Part shown: one piece after another, positions 28,949-37,429 of the stretch | Layout: every line of letters begins with the position of its first letter | Numbering within the stretch: the stretch's first letter is position 1 | Source of the DNA: Streptococcus gallolyticus | Lineage (GTDB): Bacteria > Bacillota > Bacilli > Lactobacillales > Streptococcaceae | DNA length: 43,104 bases | Assembly: GCF_003337175.1 (NCBI RefSeq) | Contig: NZ_NETH01000003.1 | Span: 1 to 43,104 of the forward strand | Direction: 5' to 3' | The notes under the pieces: generated by a model | Databases searched by the model: none | Told to the model about the DNA's origin: nothing | Seen by the model: only the letters and a program-made list of their open reading frames with translations | Made by a program: the position numbers and the translations under genes

Positions 28949-29204
28949 TCAGTAAATTTCAGGAAAGAGAAGAAGCATTTTCAAAGGTAAATGTTGTTTA
29001 AAAAGTTTCAGAATGTCAGAAAGATTAAATGTCGTTTTATGGTAAACCTTATTGTAGGCTGCTTTTTTAGGATTTTTTAGCCAACCTGTTCCTTTTTTAC
29101 CATAGCCAGGGATGACGGCTTTTTAGTTTGCCTTTTTTCACTTTTGCCGTTGTTCGAGCCTTCAAACTCTTTTTTAAGCTTGGTTTTCGAAAACCAACTT
29201 TCAT
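28949..29204 (-). pseudogene. Small basic protein gene with a one-base frameshift
   Basis: An ATG at 29204 with GGAGG 7 bases upstream encodes MKVGFRKPSLKKSLKARTTA followed by KVKKGKLK. It then runs out of frame at five A (29120-29124 on the plus strand read as T) and stops at 29097-29099 after 35 codons. Dropping one A restores a sensible continuation: AVIPGYGKKGTGWLKNPKKA and YNKVYHKTTFNLSDILKLF, ending at TGA 28949-28951. The restored product of about 84 residues is Lys/Gly-rich and basic. I have seen similar short proteins in streptococcal genomes and phages but cannot give a function. Natural decay and a homopolymer base-calling error are both possible. Confidence 0.65.
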
Positions 29205-29522
29205 AATCGTAACCTCCACTAATTAACAGATACCTTATCATACTTGTTTAGTCAATACAATTTCTATCGGTTTAAGCCCGAAAAATCAACTTTAAAAACA
29301 ATTTTGTAACAGAATAGTGATTTTTTAACAATGTGTCATTGAATCAACATGATTGTCTATGTTATAGTAATGAATGATGAGCTAGGAAACAGTGTTTTTT
29401 TAGCTTTTTTGCTGTAAACAAATTTTTTTGTCCGTCGTAGCGATTAGCTTCGTCTATTTAAAGATTTGTAAGGTCTATTATGCTAAATGCTAGTTTCTCT
29501 TATTTAACCCTAGGCAATTTTA
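29205..29522. other. Intergenic interval before tdk
   Basis: This AT-rich stretch lies between the divergent basic-protein pseudogene and tdk. I see T-runs at about 29394-29401 and 29425-29431 and a TATAGT box near 29362, but no open frame, stable hairpin with a U-tract or recognised leader. Confidence 0.5.
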
Positions 29523-29531
29523 TGGTAGAAT
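29523..29531 (+). promoter_or_regulatory. Extended -10 promoter element for tdk
   Basis: TGGTAGAAT is an extended -10 box about 35 bases before the tdk start. The -35 is poor. It may drive the whole tdk-prfA-prmC-sua5 run. Confidence 0.45.
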
Positions 29532-29565
29532 AGAAGAATATTAGTAGAAGGTAGGATTGTCACTT

Positions 29566-30147
29566 TTGGCTCAACTCTATTATAAATATGGAACCATGAA
29601 TTCTGGTAAGACCATTGAAATTTTAAAAGTTGCTCATAACTATGAAGAACAAGGCAAACCAGTTGTCATTATGACTTCGGCACTTGATACGCGTGATGGT
29701 TATGGTGTTGTTTCAAGTCGTATTGGTATGCGTCGCAAGGCGATTGCTATTACGGAAGAAATGGATATTTTTGCCTTTATTCAAGAATTACCAGAAAAAC
29801 CATACTGCGTTTTAATTGATGAATGTCAATTTTTAACGAAAAAGCATGTCTATGATTTGGCGCGTGTTGTTGATGATTTGGACGTTCCTGTGATGACTTT
29901 TGGGTTAAAAAATGATTTTCAAAACGAATTATTCGAAGGCTCCAAATATCTACTGTTATTAGCAGATAAAATTGACGAGATTAAAACCATTTGTCAGTTT
30001 TGTTCTAAAAAAGCAACCATGGTTTTGCGAACTGAAAATGGCAAGCCTGTTTATGAAGGAAATCAAATTCAAATCGGTGGCAATGAAACCTATATCCCCG
30101 TTTGCCGTAAACATTATTTTAACCCAATGATTTCCAAAGAAAAATAA
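29566..30147 (+). CDS. tdk: Thymidine kinase
   Basis: Tdk phosphorylates thymidine with ATP for salvage. The 193-aa protein has the P-loop GTMNSGKT near its start and Walker [10 protein letters not shown] (about 87-95). The zinc-binding cysteines lie in [11 protein letters not shown] and PVCRKHYF, typical of the type II (cellular) enzyme. The start is TTG at 29566, giving the family's usual [20 protein letters not shown] at 29557 is also in frame, but it directly abuts the AAGGTAGGA ribosome site and is less likely. prfA starts 38 bases later, a gene order conserved in streptococci. Confidence 0.93.
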   Translation: MAQLYYKYGTMNSGKTIEILKVAHNYEEQGKPVVIMTSALDTRDGYGVVSSRIGMRRKAIAITEEMDIFAFIQELPEKPYCVLIDECQFLTKKHVYDLARVVDDLDVPVMTFGLKNDFQNELFEGSKYLLLLADKIDEIKTICQFCSKKATMVLRTENGKPVYEGNQIQIGGNETYIPVCRKHYFNPMISKEK

Positions 30148-30185
30148 GAAAATGAATTTGCAAAAGAGAGGTTAATCGAAAACAA

Positions 30186-31265
30186 ATGAACATTTATGAT
30201 CAGCTACAAGCGGTTGAGGACCGTTACGAAGAATTAGGCGAATTACTATCTGACCCTGATGTCGTTAGCGATACAAAACGCTTTATGGCTTTGTCTAAGG
30301 AAGAAGCGAGCACACGTGAAACCGTAACTATTTACCGCGAATACAAACAAATTCTTCAAAACATCGAAGATGCCGAAGAAATGATTAAAGACGCTGGTGG
30401 CGATCCTGAACTTGAAGAAATGGCGAAAGAGGAACTCAAAGACTCAAAAGCAGCTAAAGAAGAATACGAAGAAAAACTTAAAATTCTTCTTTTACCAAAA
30501 GATCCAAACGATGACAAAAACATCATCTTGGAAATTCGTGGTGCTGCTGGTGGTGACGAAGCTGCGCTCTTTGCTGGCGACCTTCTTCAAATGTATCAAA
30601 AATATGCTGAAAGCCAAGGTTGGAAATTCGATGTCATGGAAGCTTCTTACAACGGTGTCGGTGGCATCAAAGAAGTTGTTGTCATGGTATCTGGTCAATC
30701 TGTTTACTCTAAGTTGAAATACGAATCAGGTGCTCACCGTGTTCAACGTGTCCCTGTCACAGAGAGCCAAGGTCGTGTTCATACCTCAACAGCAACTGTC
30801 CTTGTCATGCCAGAAGTTGAAGAAGTCGAATACAAAATCGATCCAAAAGACTTGCGTGTGGATATTTACCACGCATCAGGTGCTGGTGGACAAAACGTCA
30901 ATAAAGTTGCGACAGCTGTTCGTATGGTTCACATTCCAACTGGTATTAAAGTTGAAATGCAAGAAGAACGTACGCAACAGAAAAACCGTGACAAAGCCAT
31001 GAAAATTATTCGTGCGCGTGTTGCTGACCACTTTGCCCAAATTGCTCAAAATGAACAAGACGCTGAACGTAAATCAACAATCGGTACAGGTGACCGTTCA
31101 GAACGTATCCGTACTTATAATTTCCCACAAAATCGTGTCACAGACCACCGTATTGGTTTAACATTGCAAAAGTTAGATACGATTTTGTCAGGAAAACTAG
31201 ACGAAGTTATCGATGCTCTTATTCTTTTTGACCAAACTAAGAAATTAGAAGAGTTAAATCAATAA
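30186..31265 (+). CDS. prfA: Peptide chain release factor 1
   Basis: RF1 ends translation at UAA and UAG. The 359-aa protein has the codon-reading PVT tripeptide (190-192 in [11 protein letters not shown]), which separates it from RF2 (SPF). The catalytic GGQ is at 234-236 in [10 protein letters not shown]. An AGAGAGG site lies upstream. Its stop overlaps the prmC start (TAATG), and prmC methylates this very glutamine, so the two are translationally coupled. Confidence 0.97.
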   Translation: MNIYDQLQAVEDRYEELGELLSDPDVVSDTKRFMALSKEEASTRETVTIYREYKQILQNIEDAEEMIKDAGGDPELEEMAKEELKDSKAAKEEYEEKLKILLLPKDPNDDKNIILEIRGAAGGDEAALFAGDLLQMYQKYAESQGWKFDVMEASYNGVGGIKEVVVMVSGQSVYSKLKYESGAHRVQRVPVTESQGRVHTSTATVLVMPEVEEVEYKIDPKDLRVDIYHASGAGGQNVNKVATAVRMVHIPTGIKVEMQEERTQQKNRDKAMKIIRARVADHFAQIAQNEQDAERKSTIGTGDRSERIRTYNFPQNRVTDHRIGLTLQKLDTILSGKLDEVIDALILFDQTKKLEELNQ

Positions 31266-32095
31266 TGAATTACGCTGAAACAATCAGCCAACTAGAAAAA
31301 CAATTACAAGCAATCGGCGAGGATCCAGAAAATCTCACTTACGTTTTCCGTGAATTAAAAGGTTGGAACTTGCTTGATGTCATCTTACATCAGAACCAAG
31401 CTATCACCGAAAAAGACCAAATGTTACTTGAGCAAATCATGGCTCAGTTGACAGAATATCGCTCACCTCAGTACATTACTGGTAAAGCCTATTTTCGCGA
31501 TTTAGAGCTTTCAGTTGACGAGCGTGTTTTGATTCCACGACCTGAAACTGAGGAGCTGGTTGATTTGGTTTTAAAGGAAAATAGCAGAGCTGACTTGCGA
31601 GTTTTAGATATTGGTACAGGAAGCGGTGCGATTGCCATTTCGCTCAAGACTGCGCGACCAAATTGGCAAGTAACCGCCTCTGACATTTCAGCAGACGCCC
31701 TACAATTAGCGAAAGAAAATGCCCTCAAAAATCAAGTAGTGCTCACCTTGATTCAATCTGATGTTTTTAGCCAAATTACAGAAAGATTTGATATGATTAT
31801 TTCAAATCCGCCCTATATTGCTTATGACGATGAAGATGAAGTTGGCATTAATGTGCTCGCTTCAGAACCGCATTTAGCACTTTTTGCAGATGAAGATGGC
31901 TTTGCCATTTATCGTCAGATTATTGAGAATGCTAGTGAGCATTTGACCGAAAACGGAAAACTTTATTTTGAAATTGGTTATAAACAAGGAGAAGGTTTGT
32001 GTGCTTTGTTGAGCAAGCATTTTCCTGCTAAACGCGTTCGTATCATTAAAGATATGTTCGGTAAAGATAGAATGGTCGTGATGGATAATGACTGA
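31265..32095 (+). CDS. prmC: Release factor glutamine methyltransferase
   Basis: PrmC N5-methylates the GGQ glutamine of release factors using SAM. The 276-aa protein has the N-terminal helical domain that docks RF1 (1-75), then a SAM-binding Rossmann domain with LDIGTGSGAIAISL (114-127). The catalytic NPPY lies at 181-184 in IISNPPYIAY. Directly coupled to prfA at its start, it overlaps the following sua5-like gene by eight bases at its end. Confidence 0.96.
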   Translation: MNYAETISQLEKQLQAIGEDPENLTYVFRELKGWNLLDVILHQNQAITEKDQMLLEQIMAQLTEYRSPQYITGKAYFRDLELSVDERVLIPRPETEELVDLVLKENSRADLRVLDIGTGSGAIAISLKTARPNWQVTASDISADALQLAKENALKNQVVLTLIQSDVFSQITERFDMIISNPPYIAYDDEDEVGINVLASEPHLALFADEDGFAIYRQIIENASEHLTENGKLYFEIGYKQGEGLCALLSKHFPAKRVRIIKDMFGKDRMVVMDND

Positions 32096-32687
32096 TTTAG
32101 AAACAATTTTGCAAAATGGTGGAGCGGTGATTTTACCGACAGAAACCGTTTATGGGCTTTTTGCCCAAGCGATGAATGAGAAAGCCGTTGAGCATGTTTA
32201 CCAACTCAAACATCGTCCCAAAGACAAGGCAATGAATCTTAACGTAGCTGATTTTGAGATGATTTTGACCTTTTCAAAACAACAACCAAGTTATCTCAAA
32301 AAACTTTATGATGCTTTTTTACCTGGTCCATTAACCATTATTTTACAAGCTAATGACCGCGTGCCAGCTTGGATCAATTCTGGCTTATCAACAATTGGTT
32401 TTAGAATTCCCAATCACCCACAAACCTTGAAATTGATTAAGAAAGCGGGTCCCTTGATTGGTCCGTCAGCTAACATTTCAGGGCAAGAAAGTGGGAAAGT
32501 TTTCAAGGAAATTCAAAAACAGTTCGGTGATACTGTAACTGGTTTTGCTGATGATGCTGCCTTAACAGGCATTGATTCAACGATTTTGGATTTATCTGGA
32601 AAAACTGCTCGTATTTTACGTCAAGGTGCGATTACGAAAGCTGACTTATCGGCAGTTGTCCCTGACTTAATAGTTACGAAAGAGTGA
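32088..32687 (+). CDS. L-threonylcarbamoyladenylate synthase (Sua5/YrdC family)
   Basis: The enzyme makes threonylcarbamoyl-AMP from threonine, bicarbonate and ATP for the t6A37 modification of tRNAs reading ANN codons. The 199-aa protein is a single YrdC domain with no C-terminal Sua5 extension. It carries GGAVILPTETVYGLF (11-25), LKHRPKDKAMNL with the conserved KxR-type region, FLPGPLTIIL, and GPSANISGQESG (about 124-135). Some residues differ from the bacterial consensus (MNL in place of PL), but the fold motifs are complete. The gene overlaps prmC, a common arrangement in Firmicutes. Confidence 0.88.
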   Translation: MTDLETILQNGGAVILPTETVYGLFAQAMNEKAVEHVYQLKHRPKDKAMNLNVADFEMILTFSKQQPSYLKKLYDAFLPGPLTIILQANDRVPAWINSGLSTIGFRIPNHPQTLKLIKKAGPLIGPSANISGQESGKVFKEIQKQFGDTVTGFADDAALTGIDSTILDLSGKTARILRQGAITKADLSAVVPDLIVTKE

Positions 32688-32789
32688 TTTTTGGGAAATT
32701 CTTCTCATGCTGTTTTGGCTTGATAGTCTCTTGGAGTTATCAAGCTCTTAGGAAATATGACATCATCTTATCAAAAAGGAGCTAAGGAT

Positions 32790-34040
32790 ATGATTTTTGA
32801 CAAAGAAAACTACGAAGCGTTTGACAAAGAACTCTGGGAAGCAGTACATGCTGAAGAAGAGCGTCAACAAAATAACATAGAACTCATTGCCTCTGAAAAT
32901 GTTGTTTCAAAAGCTGTCATGGCAGCTCAAGGCACAGTCTTAACCAATAAATACGCTGAAGGTTACCCTGGCAAACGTTACTATGGTGGGACAGATTGTG
33001 TGGATATCGTTGAAAATTTGGCGATTGACCGTGCAAAAGAATTGTTTGGAGCTAAATTTGCCAATGTCCAAGCTCATTCAGGAAGTCAAGCGAATGCCGC
33101 AGCTTATATGGCTTTGATTCAACCTGGCGATACAGTCCTTGGAATGGATTTAGCTGCTGGTGGGCATTTGACACACGGCGCTCCTGTTAGTTTTTCAGGG
33201 AAAACCTATCACTTTATTTCTTACACGGTTGACCCTGTGACAGAACGCATTGACTATGATAAGTTAGCCGAGCTAGCAGAAGAAGTGAAACCAAAATTGA
33301 TTGTTGCGGGAGCATCAGCTTACTCACGTATTATTGATTTTCAACGTTTTCGTGCCATAGCAGATAGTGTCGGTGCTTATCTTATGGTGGATATGGCGCA
33401 CATTGCAGGTCTTGTGGCGTCAGGTCATCATCCAAGCCCAGTTCCTTATGCGCATATTACAACCACAACGACACATAAGACGCTTCGCGGCCCTCGTGGT
33501 GGATTGATTTTGACAAATGACGAAGCTCTCGCTAAGAAAATCAATTCTGCTGTTTTCCCTGGATTGCAAGGTGGCCCATTGATGCATGTCATTGCAGGTA
33601 AAGCTGTCGCGCTCAAAGAAGCCTTGGATCCTGCTTTCAAAGAATATGGCGAAAATGTGATTAAAAATGCTGCCGCTATGGCTGATGTCTTTAATCAACA
33701 CCCAAATTTCCGTGTGATTTCAGGCGGCACAGACAATCATGTCTTTCTTGTTGACGTGACAAAAGTCGTTGAAAATGGGAAAGTGGCGCAAAATGTCCTT
33801 GAGTCTGTTAACATCACGCTCAATAAAAATTCAATTCCATTTGAAACCTTGTCACCATTTAAAACATCAGGTATTCGTATCGGTTCACCAGCCATTACGA
33901 GCCGTGGCATGGGTGAAAAAGAATCGCGTGCTATTGCTGAATTGATTGTTAAAGCACTTGAAAATTATCAAAACGAAACGATTTTAGAGGAGGTTCGTCG
34001 CGAGGTTAAAGCATTAACAGATGCCTTCCCGCTTTATTAA
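32790..34040 (+). CDS. glyA: Serine hydroxymethyltransferase
   Basis: GlyA converts serine and tetrahydrofolate to glycine and methylene-THF. The protein is 416 aa from ATG 32790, which has AAGGAG 7 bases upstream; the in-frame ATG at 32757 lacks a ribosome site. Family segments are [48 protein letters not shown] and [13 protein letters not shown]. The PLP lysine is in [14 protein letters not shown], and [18 protein letters not shown] follows. A CTTGATA/TATCAAG inverted repeat (32719-32745) lies in the 100-base gap before it. Confidence 0.97.
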   Translation: MIFDKENYEAFDKELWEAVHAEEERQQNNIELIASENVVSKAVMAAQGTVLTNKYAEGYPGKRYYGGTDCVDIVENLAIDRAKELFGAKFANVQAHSGSQANAAAYMALIQPGDTVLGMDLAAGGHLTHGAPVSFSGKTYHFISYTVDPVTERIDYDKLAELAEEVKPKLIVAGASAYSRIIDFQRFRAIADSVGAYLMVDMAHIAGLVASGHHPSPVPYAHITTTTTHKTLRGPRGGLILTNDEALAKKINSAVFPGLQGGPLMHVIAGKAVALKEALDPAFKEYGENVIKNAAAMADVFNQHPNFRVISGGTDNHVFLVDVTKVVENGKVAQNVLESVNITLNKNSIPFETLSPFKTSGIRIGSPAITSRGMGEKESRAIAELIVKALENYQNETILEEVRREVKALTDAFPLY

Positions 34041-34046
34041 CGAACA

Positions 34047-34071
34047 GTTGAATACGATTTGGGTATTCAAC
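34047..34071. other. Hairpin between glyA and the nucleoid protein gene
   Basis: GTTGAATAC (34047-34055) and GTATTCAAC (34063-34071) form a 9-bp stem with a 7-base loop but no U-tract. It may be a 3'-end stabiliser or weak attenuator. Confidence 0.45.
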
Positions 34072-34084
34072 CGCAAAACTAACC

Positions 34085-35062
34085 ATGATTGATTTATATA
34101 TTAAACGCATTGTTATTCATCAATTTACACCCAACGATACTGAGCTGATTTTGTCAGACCAATTGTTGACAATCACACCACGTATTGATGAGTATTTTCG
34201 TAAAAAACTAAGCAAAATTTTCTCAGATGAAGCTAAACGTGGAACGTTTGCAGAAGATAATGTCTTTCTTAGCTATTTAAGTGATGATTTGATGGGGTCA
34301 TCTGTTAAGATTGCCCAACTTTGGAAAGAAGAATTTGTCATCTCGGAAAATCAAAAAACAAATGATTTGGTTTTTATCCAATTTGACAAAGACGGTGTTG
34401 ACCATTTTGCCTTTCTTCGTATTGCTTTGAAGGAAAATTTCACCCATATTTCTAGTGATAGTGAAAGTCCGATTAAGGTGACACAAAATAATCTGCCGTC
34501 AGCTGCGCAAACACCAGATGAAGCTTTGGTGATTAATCGCTCTAATCAGCAGTATTATCTGATTGAGAAGCGTATCAAGCATAATGGTAGCTTTGCCAAT
34601 TATTTTTCAGAAAATCTCTTGCAAGTCCAACCAGAGCAATCGGTGAAAAAATCGATAAAAATGGTTGAACAAACAGCGCAGAAAATTGCTGAAAATTTCC
34701 AACAAGATGATTTTGCTTTCCAATCCAAAATGAAAGCTGCGATCCATAAAAATCTGGAAGAAGAGCAAGCATTATCCCCAGAAAAATTGGCAGACCAACT
34801 TTTTGATAGTAATTTGACTGCTCGTTTAACTTTTGTTGATGAGTTAAAAGAAAGTATTCCAGAACCTATTCAGCTAGCAGATATTGACCATTCACGTCAG
34901 ACGAAAAAATTGGAAAATCAGAAGTTGTCCCTATCCAATGGTATTCAACTGATTGTACCTAATAATGTCTATGACGACGCTGAATCGGTAGAATTTATCC
35001 AAAATCCAAATGGAACCTATTCTATCTTGATTAAAAATATAAAGGATATTCAAAATAAATAA
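34085..35062 (+). CDS. Nucleoid-associated protein (NdpA/YejK family)
   Basis: The 325-aa soluble protein is of the 37-kDa nucleoid-associated family. The N-terminal pattern IKRIVIHQFTPNDTELILSD followed by ITPRIDEYFRKKLSKIFSDE and the acidic/basic C-terminal half fit that family. Members associate with bacterial DNA, but their job is poorly defined. No strong ribosome site precedes the ATG. Its stop overlaps the next start (AATAATGG), and the conserved glyA-nucleoid protein-lysozyme order is shared with pneumococcus. Confidence 0.85.
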   Translation: MIDLYIKRIVIHQFTPNDTELILSDQLLTITPRIDEYFRKKLSKIFSDEAKRGTFAEDNVFLSYLSDDLMGSSVKIAQLWKEEFVISENQKTNDLVFIQFDKDGVDHFAFLRIALKENFTHISSDSESPIKVTQNNLPSAAQTPDEALVINRSNQQYYLIEKRIKHNGSFANYFSENLLQVQPEQSVKKSIKMVEQTAQKIAENFQQDDFAFQSKMKAAIHKNLEEEQALSPEKLADQLFDSNLTARLTFVDELKESIPEPIQLADIDHSRQTKKLENQKLSLSNGIQLIVPNNVYDDAESVEFIQNPNGTYSILIKNIKDIQNK

Positions 35063-35664
35063 TGGTTAAGTTCTTAAGACGCCTGATCATACTGGGGATT
35101 GTCATTTTTGGTGCTTACCAAACCTATGTAGTTCACAAAAATGTCCAAAATGTTTTGCAGTATAAAGATATGGTCGAAGAAATCTTAGACGATAATGATA
35201 CGACTGCTAATGTTGAATTGGTCTTAGCAATGATTTACACAGAGACCAAAGGAGGCGATGGTGACGTAATGCAATCAAGTGAAAGTTCAGACGGTGTTGC
35301 TAATTCCATTACGGATAGTCAGACCAGTATTCGTCAAGGTGTAACGGTTCTTTCAGAGAATCTTACCTTGGCAGATGAAGCAGGAGTGGATGTTTGGACA
35401 GCTGTGCAAGCTTACAATTTCGGAACTGCTTATATTGATTACGTGGCAAAAAATGGTGGCGAAAATACGATTGCTTTGGCAACGGCTTATTCTCGTGATG
35501 TTGTCGCTCCAAGTCTTGGAAATACAACGGGAGAAACTTATTTTTACCACCATCCCCTCGCCCTTATCTCAGGCGGAAAATTGTATAAAAATGGTGGGAA
35601 TATTTACTATTCTCGCGAAGTTCACTTTAATCTATATTTGATTGAATTGATGAGTTTATTTTAA
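35062..35664 (+). CDS. Membrane-anchored lysozyme-like protein (PvaA type)
   Basis: The 200-aa protein has an N-terminal membrane segment (FLRRLIILGIVIFGAYQTYV, 4-23) and an outer lysozyme-like/transglycosylase domain. The likely catalytic glutamate is in LVLAMIYTETKGGDGDVMQS (about 53-72). AVQAYNFGTAYIDYV and TYFYHHPLAL are further family segments. It resembles the pneumococcal surface antigen PvaA, which occupies the same place downstream of glyA and the nucleoid gene. It should act on peptidoglycan outside the membrane. Translational coupling to the preceding gene is suggested by the shared ATAATG. Confidence 0.85.
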   Translation: MVKFLRRLIILGIVIFGAYQTYVVHKNVQNVLQYKDMVEEILDDNDTTANVELVLAMIYTETKGGDGDVMQSSESSDGVANSITDSQTSIRQGVTVLSENLTLADEAGVDVWTAVQAYNFGTAYIDYVAKNGGENTIALATAYSRDVVAPSLGNTTGETYFYHHPLALISGGKLYKNGGNIYYSREVHFNLYLIELMSLF

Positions 35665-35703
35665 AATGACATGAGAGCCACTGCGCTATTAGAAAAGAGA
35701 AGA

Positions 35704-37428
35704 ATGAAAGCATTAGGTCATTATTTTAAAGGGTACCTCAAGGAGACCATCCTAGGTCCCCTTTTCAAATTGTTTGAAGCATCTTTTGAGCTTCTAGTTC
35801 CGATTATTATTGCTAGAATTGTTGATACCATTATCCCTCATCATGATAAAAATCACCTTTATATGATGATAGGGCTGTTGTTTTTGCTGGCAATTATTGG
35901 GGTACTTGTGGCTATTACGGCACAATATTTTTCTTCCAAGGCTGCCGTTGGCTACACACGTCAGTTGACAAAGGATTTATTTAAAAAAATCATGGGCTTG
36001 AGTAAAGAGGACCGTGACCAGCTGACAACATCTAGTTTAGTAACCCGTTTGACAAGCGATACTTACCAAATTCAAACGGGTATCAACCAATTTTTACGTC
36101 TGTTTTTACGAGCACCGATTATTGTTTTTGGTGCGATTATTATGGCATTTACCATTAGTCCTAAAATGACGATTGACTTCTTGTTAATGGTGGTGATTTT
36201 GTTTGCAATTGTCTTTACCATGTCGCACTTGCTCAATCCGATTTACGCAGAGATTCGTCAGGCTACCGATAAAATTGTCAATATGACACGCCAACAATTA
36301 GAAGGCGTGCGTGTGATTCGTGCCTTTGGTCAGGTTGCAGCAGAAGAACAAGAATTTGCGGCAGCCAACCAAGATTATACTGACTTGCAAATTAAAGCTG
36401 GTCACCTATCAAGTCTCGTAACGCCCTTGACTTATCTGGTGGTTAATGGCACCTTGATTTTGGTGATTTGGCAAGGAAATCTTGAAATTGCTCGTGGGCT
36501 TTTGTCACAAGGAATGTTGATTGCTTTGGTGAATTACCTCTTGCAAATTTTGACGGAATTGCTCAAGATGACCATGCTTGTCACATCATTGAACCAATCT
36601 TTTATCAGCGCTAAACGTATCACAGAAGTATTTGAAAAGGATTCTGAAGATTTGGTAGCTGAACTGCTACAAAGTGAGTCAGCATTTGCTTTGGCGGTCA
36701 AAGACATGACCTTTACCTATCCAACCGCTGCCGAGCCGTCGCTGTCACATATTGATTTTAGTGTGAACGCTGGTAACTTTTTAGGTGTGATTGGTGGAAC
36801 AGGCTCTGGGAAATCAACTTTAGTCGAACTTCTCACTCATCTCTACACACCGCAAGAGGGAAGCTTAGCTATTTTTCAAAATCAGCACTCTCCTAAAACA
36901 CTTGGGGAATGGCGTTCTTGGGTCAATGTGGTGCCACAAAAGGCAGAGTTATTTCAAGGAACAATTCGTTCAAATTTGACCTTGGGCATTCGTGATGAAG
37001 TAAGTGATAATGAGCTCTGGAGAGCTTTGAATATTGCTCAAGCTAGCGATTTTGTGTCAGAAAAAGAGGGACAATTGGATGCCAAGGTTGAGGCATTTGG
37101 GCGTAATTTCTCTGGCGGACAACGTCAACGTTTGACCATTGCGCGTGCGCTTGTTAGAAAAGCGCCGTTCTTAATCTTAGACGATTCGACATCAGCGCTT
37201 GATTATTTAACAGAAGCGAAGCTGCTATCAGCCATTCATGAGGAATTAAAAGAAGTGACTCTTGTTTTGATTTCACAACGCACTAATAGCTTGAAAGCAG
37301 CTGATAAGATTTTGCTGCTAGATAAAGGACATCAACTTGGTTTTGCCAGTCATGATGAGTTACTCAAGCAAAATGATGTTTACCGTGCTATTCATTACTC
37401 ACAACACCAAGAAGAAAAGGAGGCGTAA
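35704..37428 (+). CDS. Heterodimeric ABC exporter, subunit with degenerate ATP site
   Basis: The protein is 574 aa from ATG 35704, chosen because AAGAGAAG precedes it and homologues start MK; an ATG at 35671 lacks a ribosome site. Six membrane helices (about 20-300) are fused to one nucleotide-binding domain. Walker A is GGTGSGKST (364-372) and the signature is FSGGQRQR (469-476). In Walker B, LILDDSTS has Asp at the catalytic Glu position (D494). The switch histidine is replaced by Gln (Q525 in ISQRT). This is the inactive-site half of LmrC/PatA/BmrC-type heterodimers. Its partner starts one base after the stop. Likely substrates are drugs or peptides, but they are not evident. Confidence 0.92.
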   Translation: MKALGHYFKGYLKETILGPLFKLFEASFELLVPIIIARIVDTIIPHHDKNHLYMMIGLLFLLAIIGVLVAITAQYFSSKAAVGYTRQLTKDLFKKIMGLSKEDRDQLTTSSLVTRLTSDTYQIQTGINQFLRLFLRAPIIVFGAIIMAFTISPKMTIDFLLMVVILFAIVFTMSHLLNPIYAEIRQATDKIVNMTRQQLEGVRVIRAFGQVAAEEQEFAAANQDYTDLQIKAGHLSSLVTPLTYLVVNGTLILVIWQGNLEIARGLLSQGMLIALVNYLLQILTELLKMTMLVTSLNQSFISAKRITEVFEKDSEDLVAELLQSESAFALAVKDMTFTYPTAAEPSLSHIDFSVNAGNFLGVIGGTGSGKSTLVELLTHLYTPQEGSLAIFQNQHSPKTLGEWRSWVNVVPQKAELFQGTIRSNLTLGIRDEVSDNELWRALNIAQASDFVSEKEGQLDAKVEAFGRNFSGGQRQRLTIARALVRKAPFLILDDSTSALDYLTEAKLLSAIHEELKEVTLVLISQRTNSLKAADKILLLDKGHQLGFASHDELLKQNDVYRAIHYSQHQEEKEA

Positions 37429-37429
37429 G

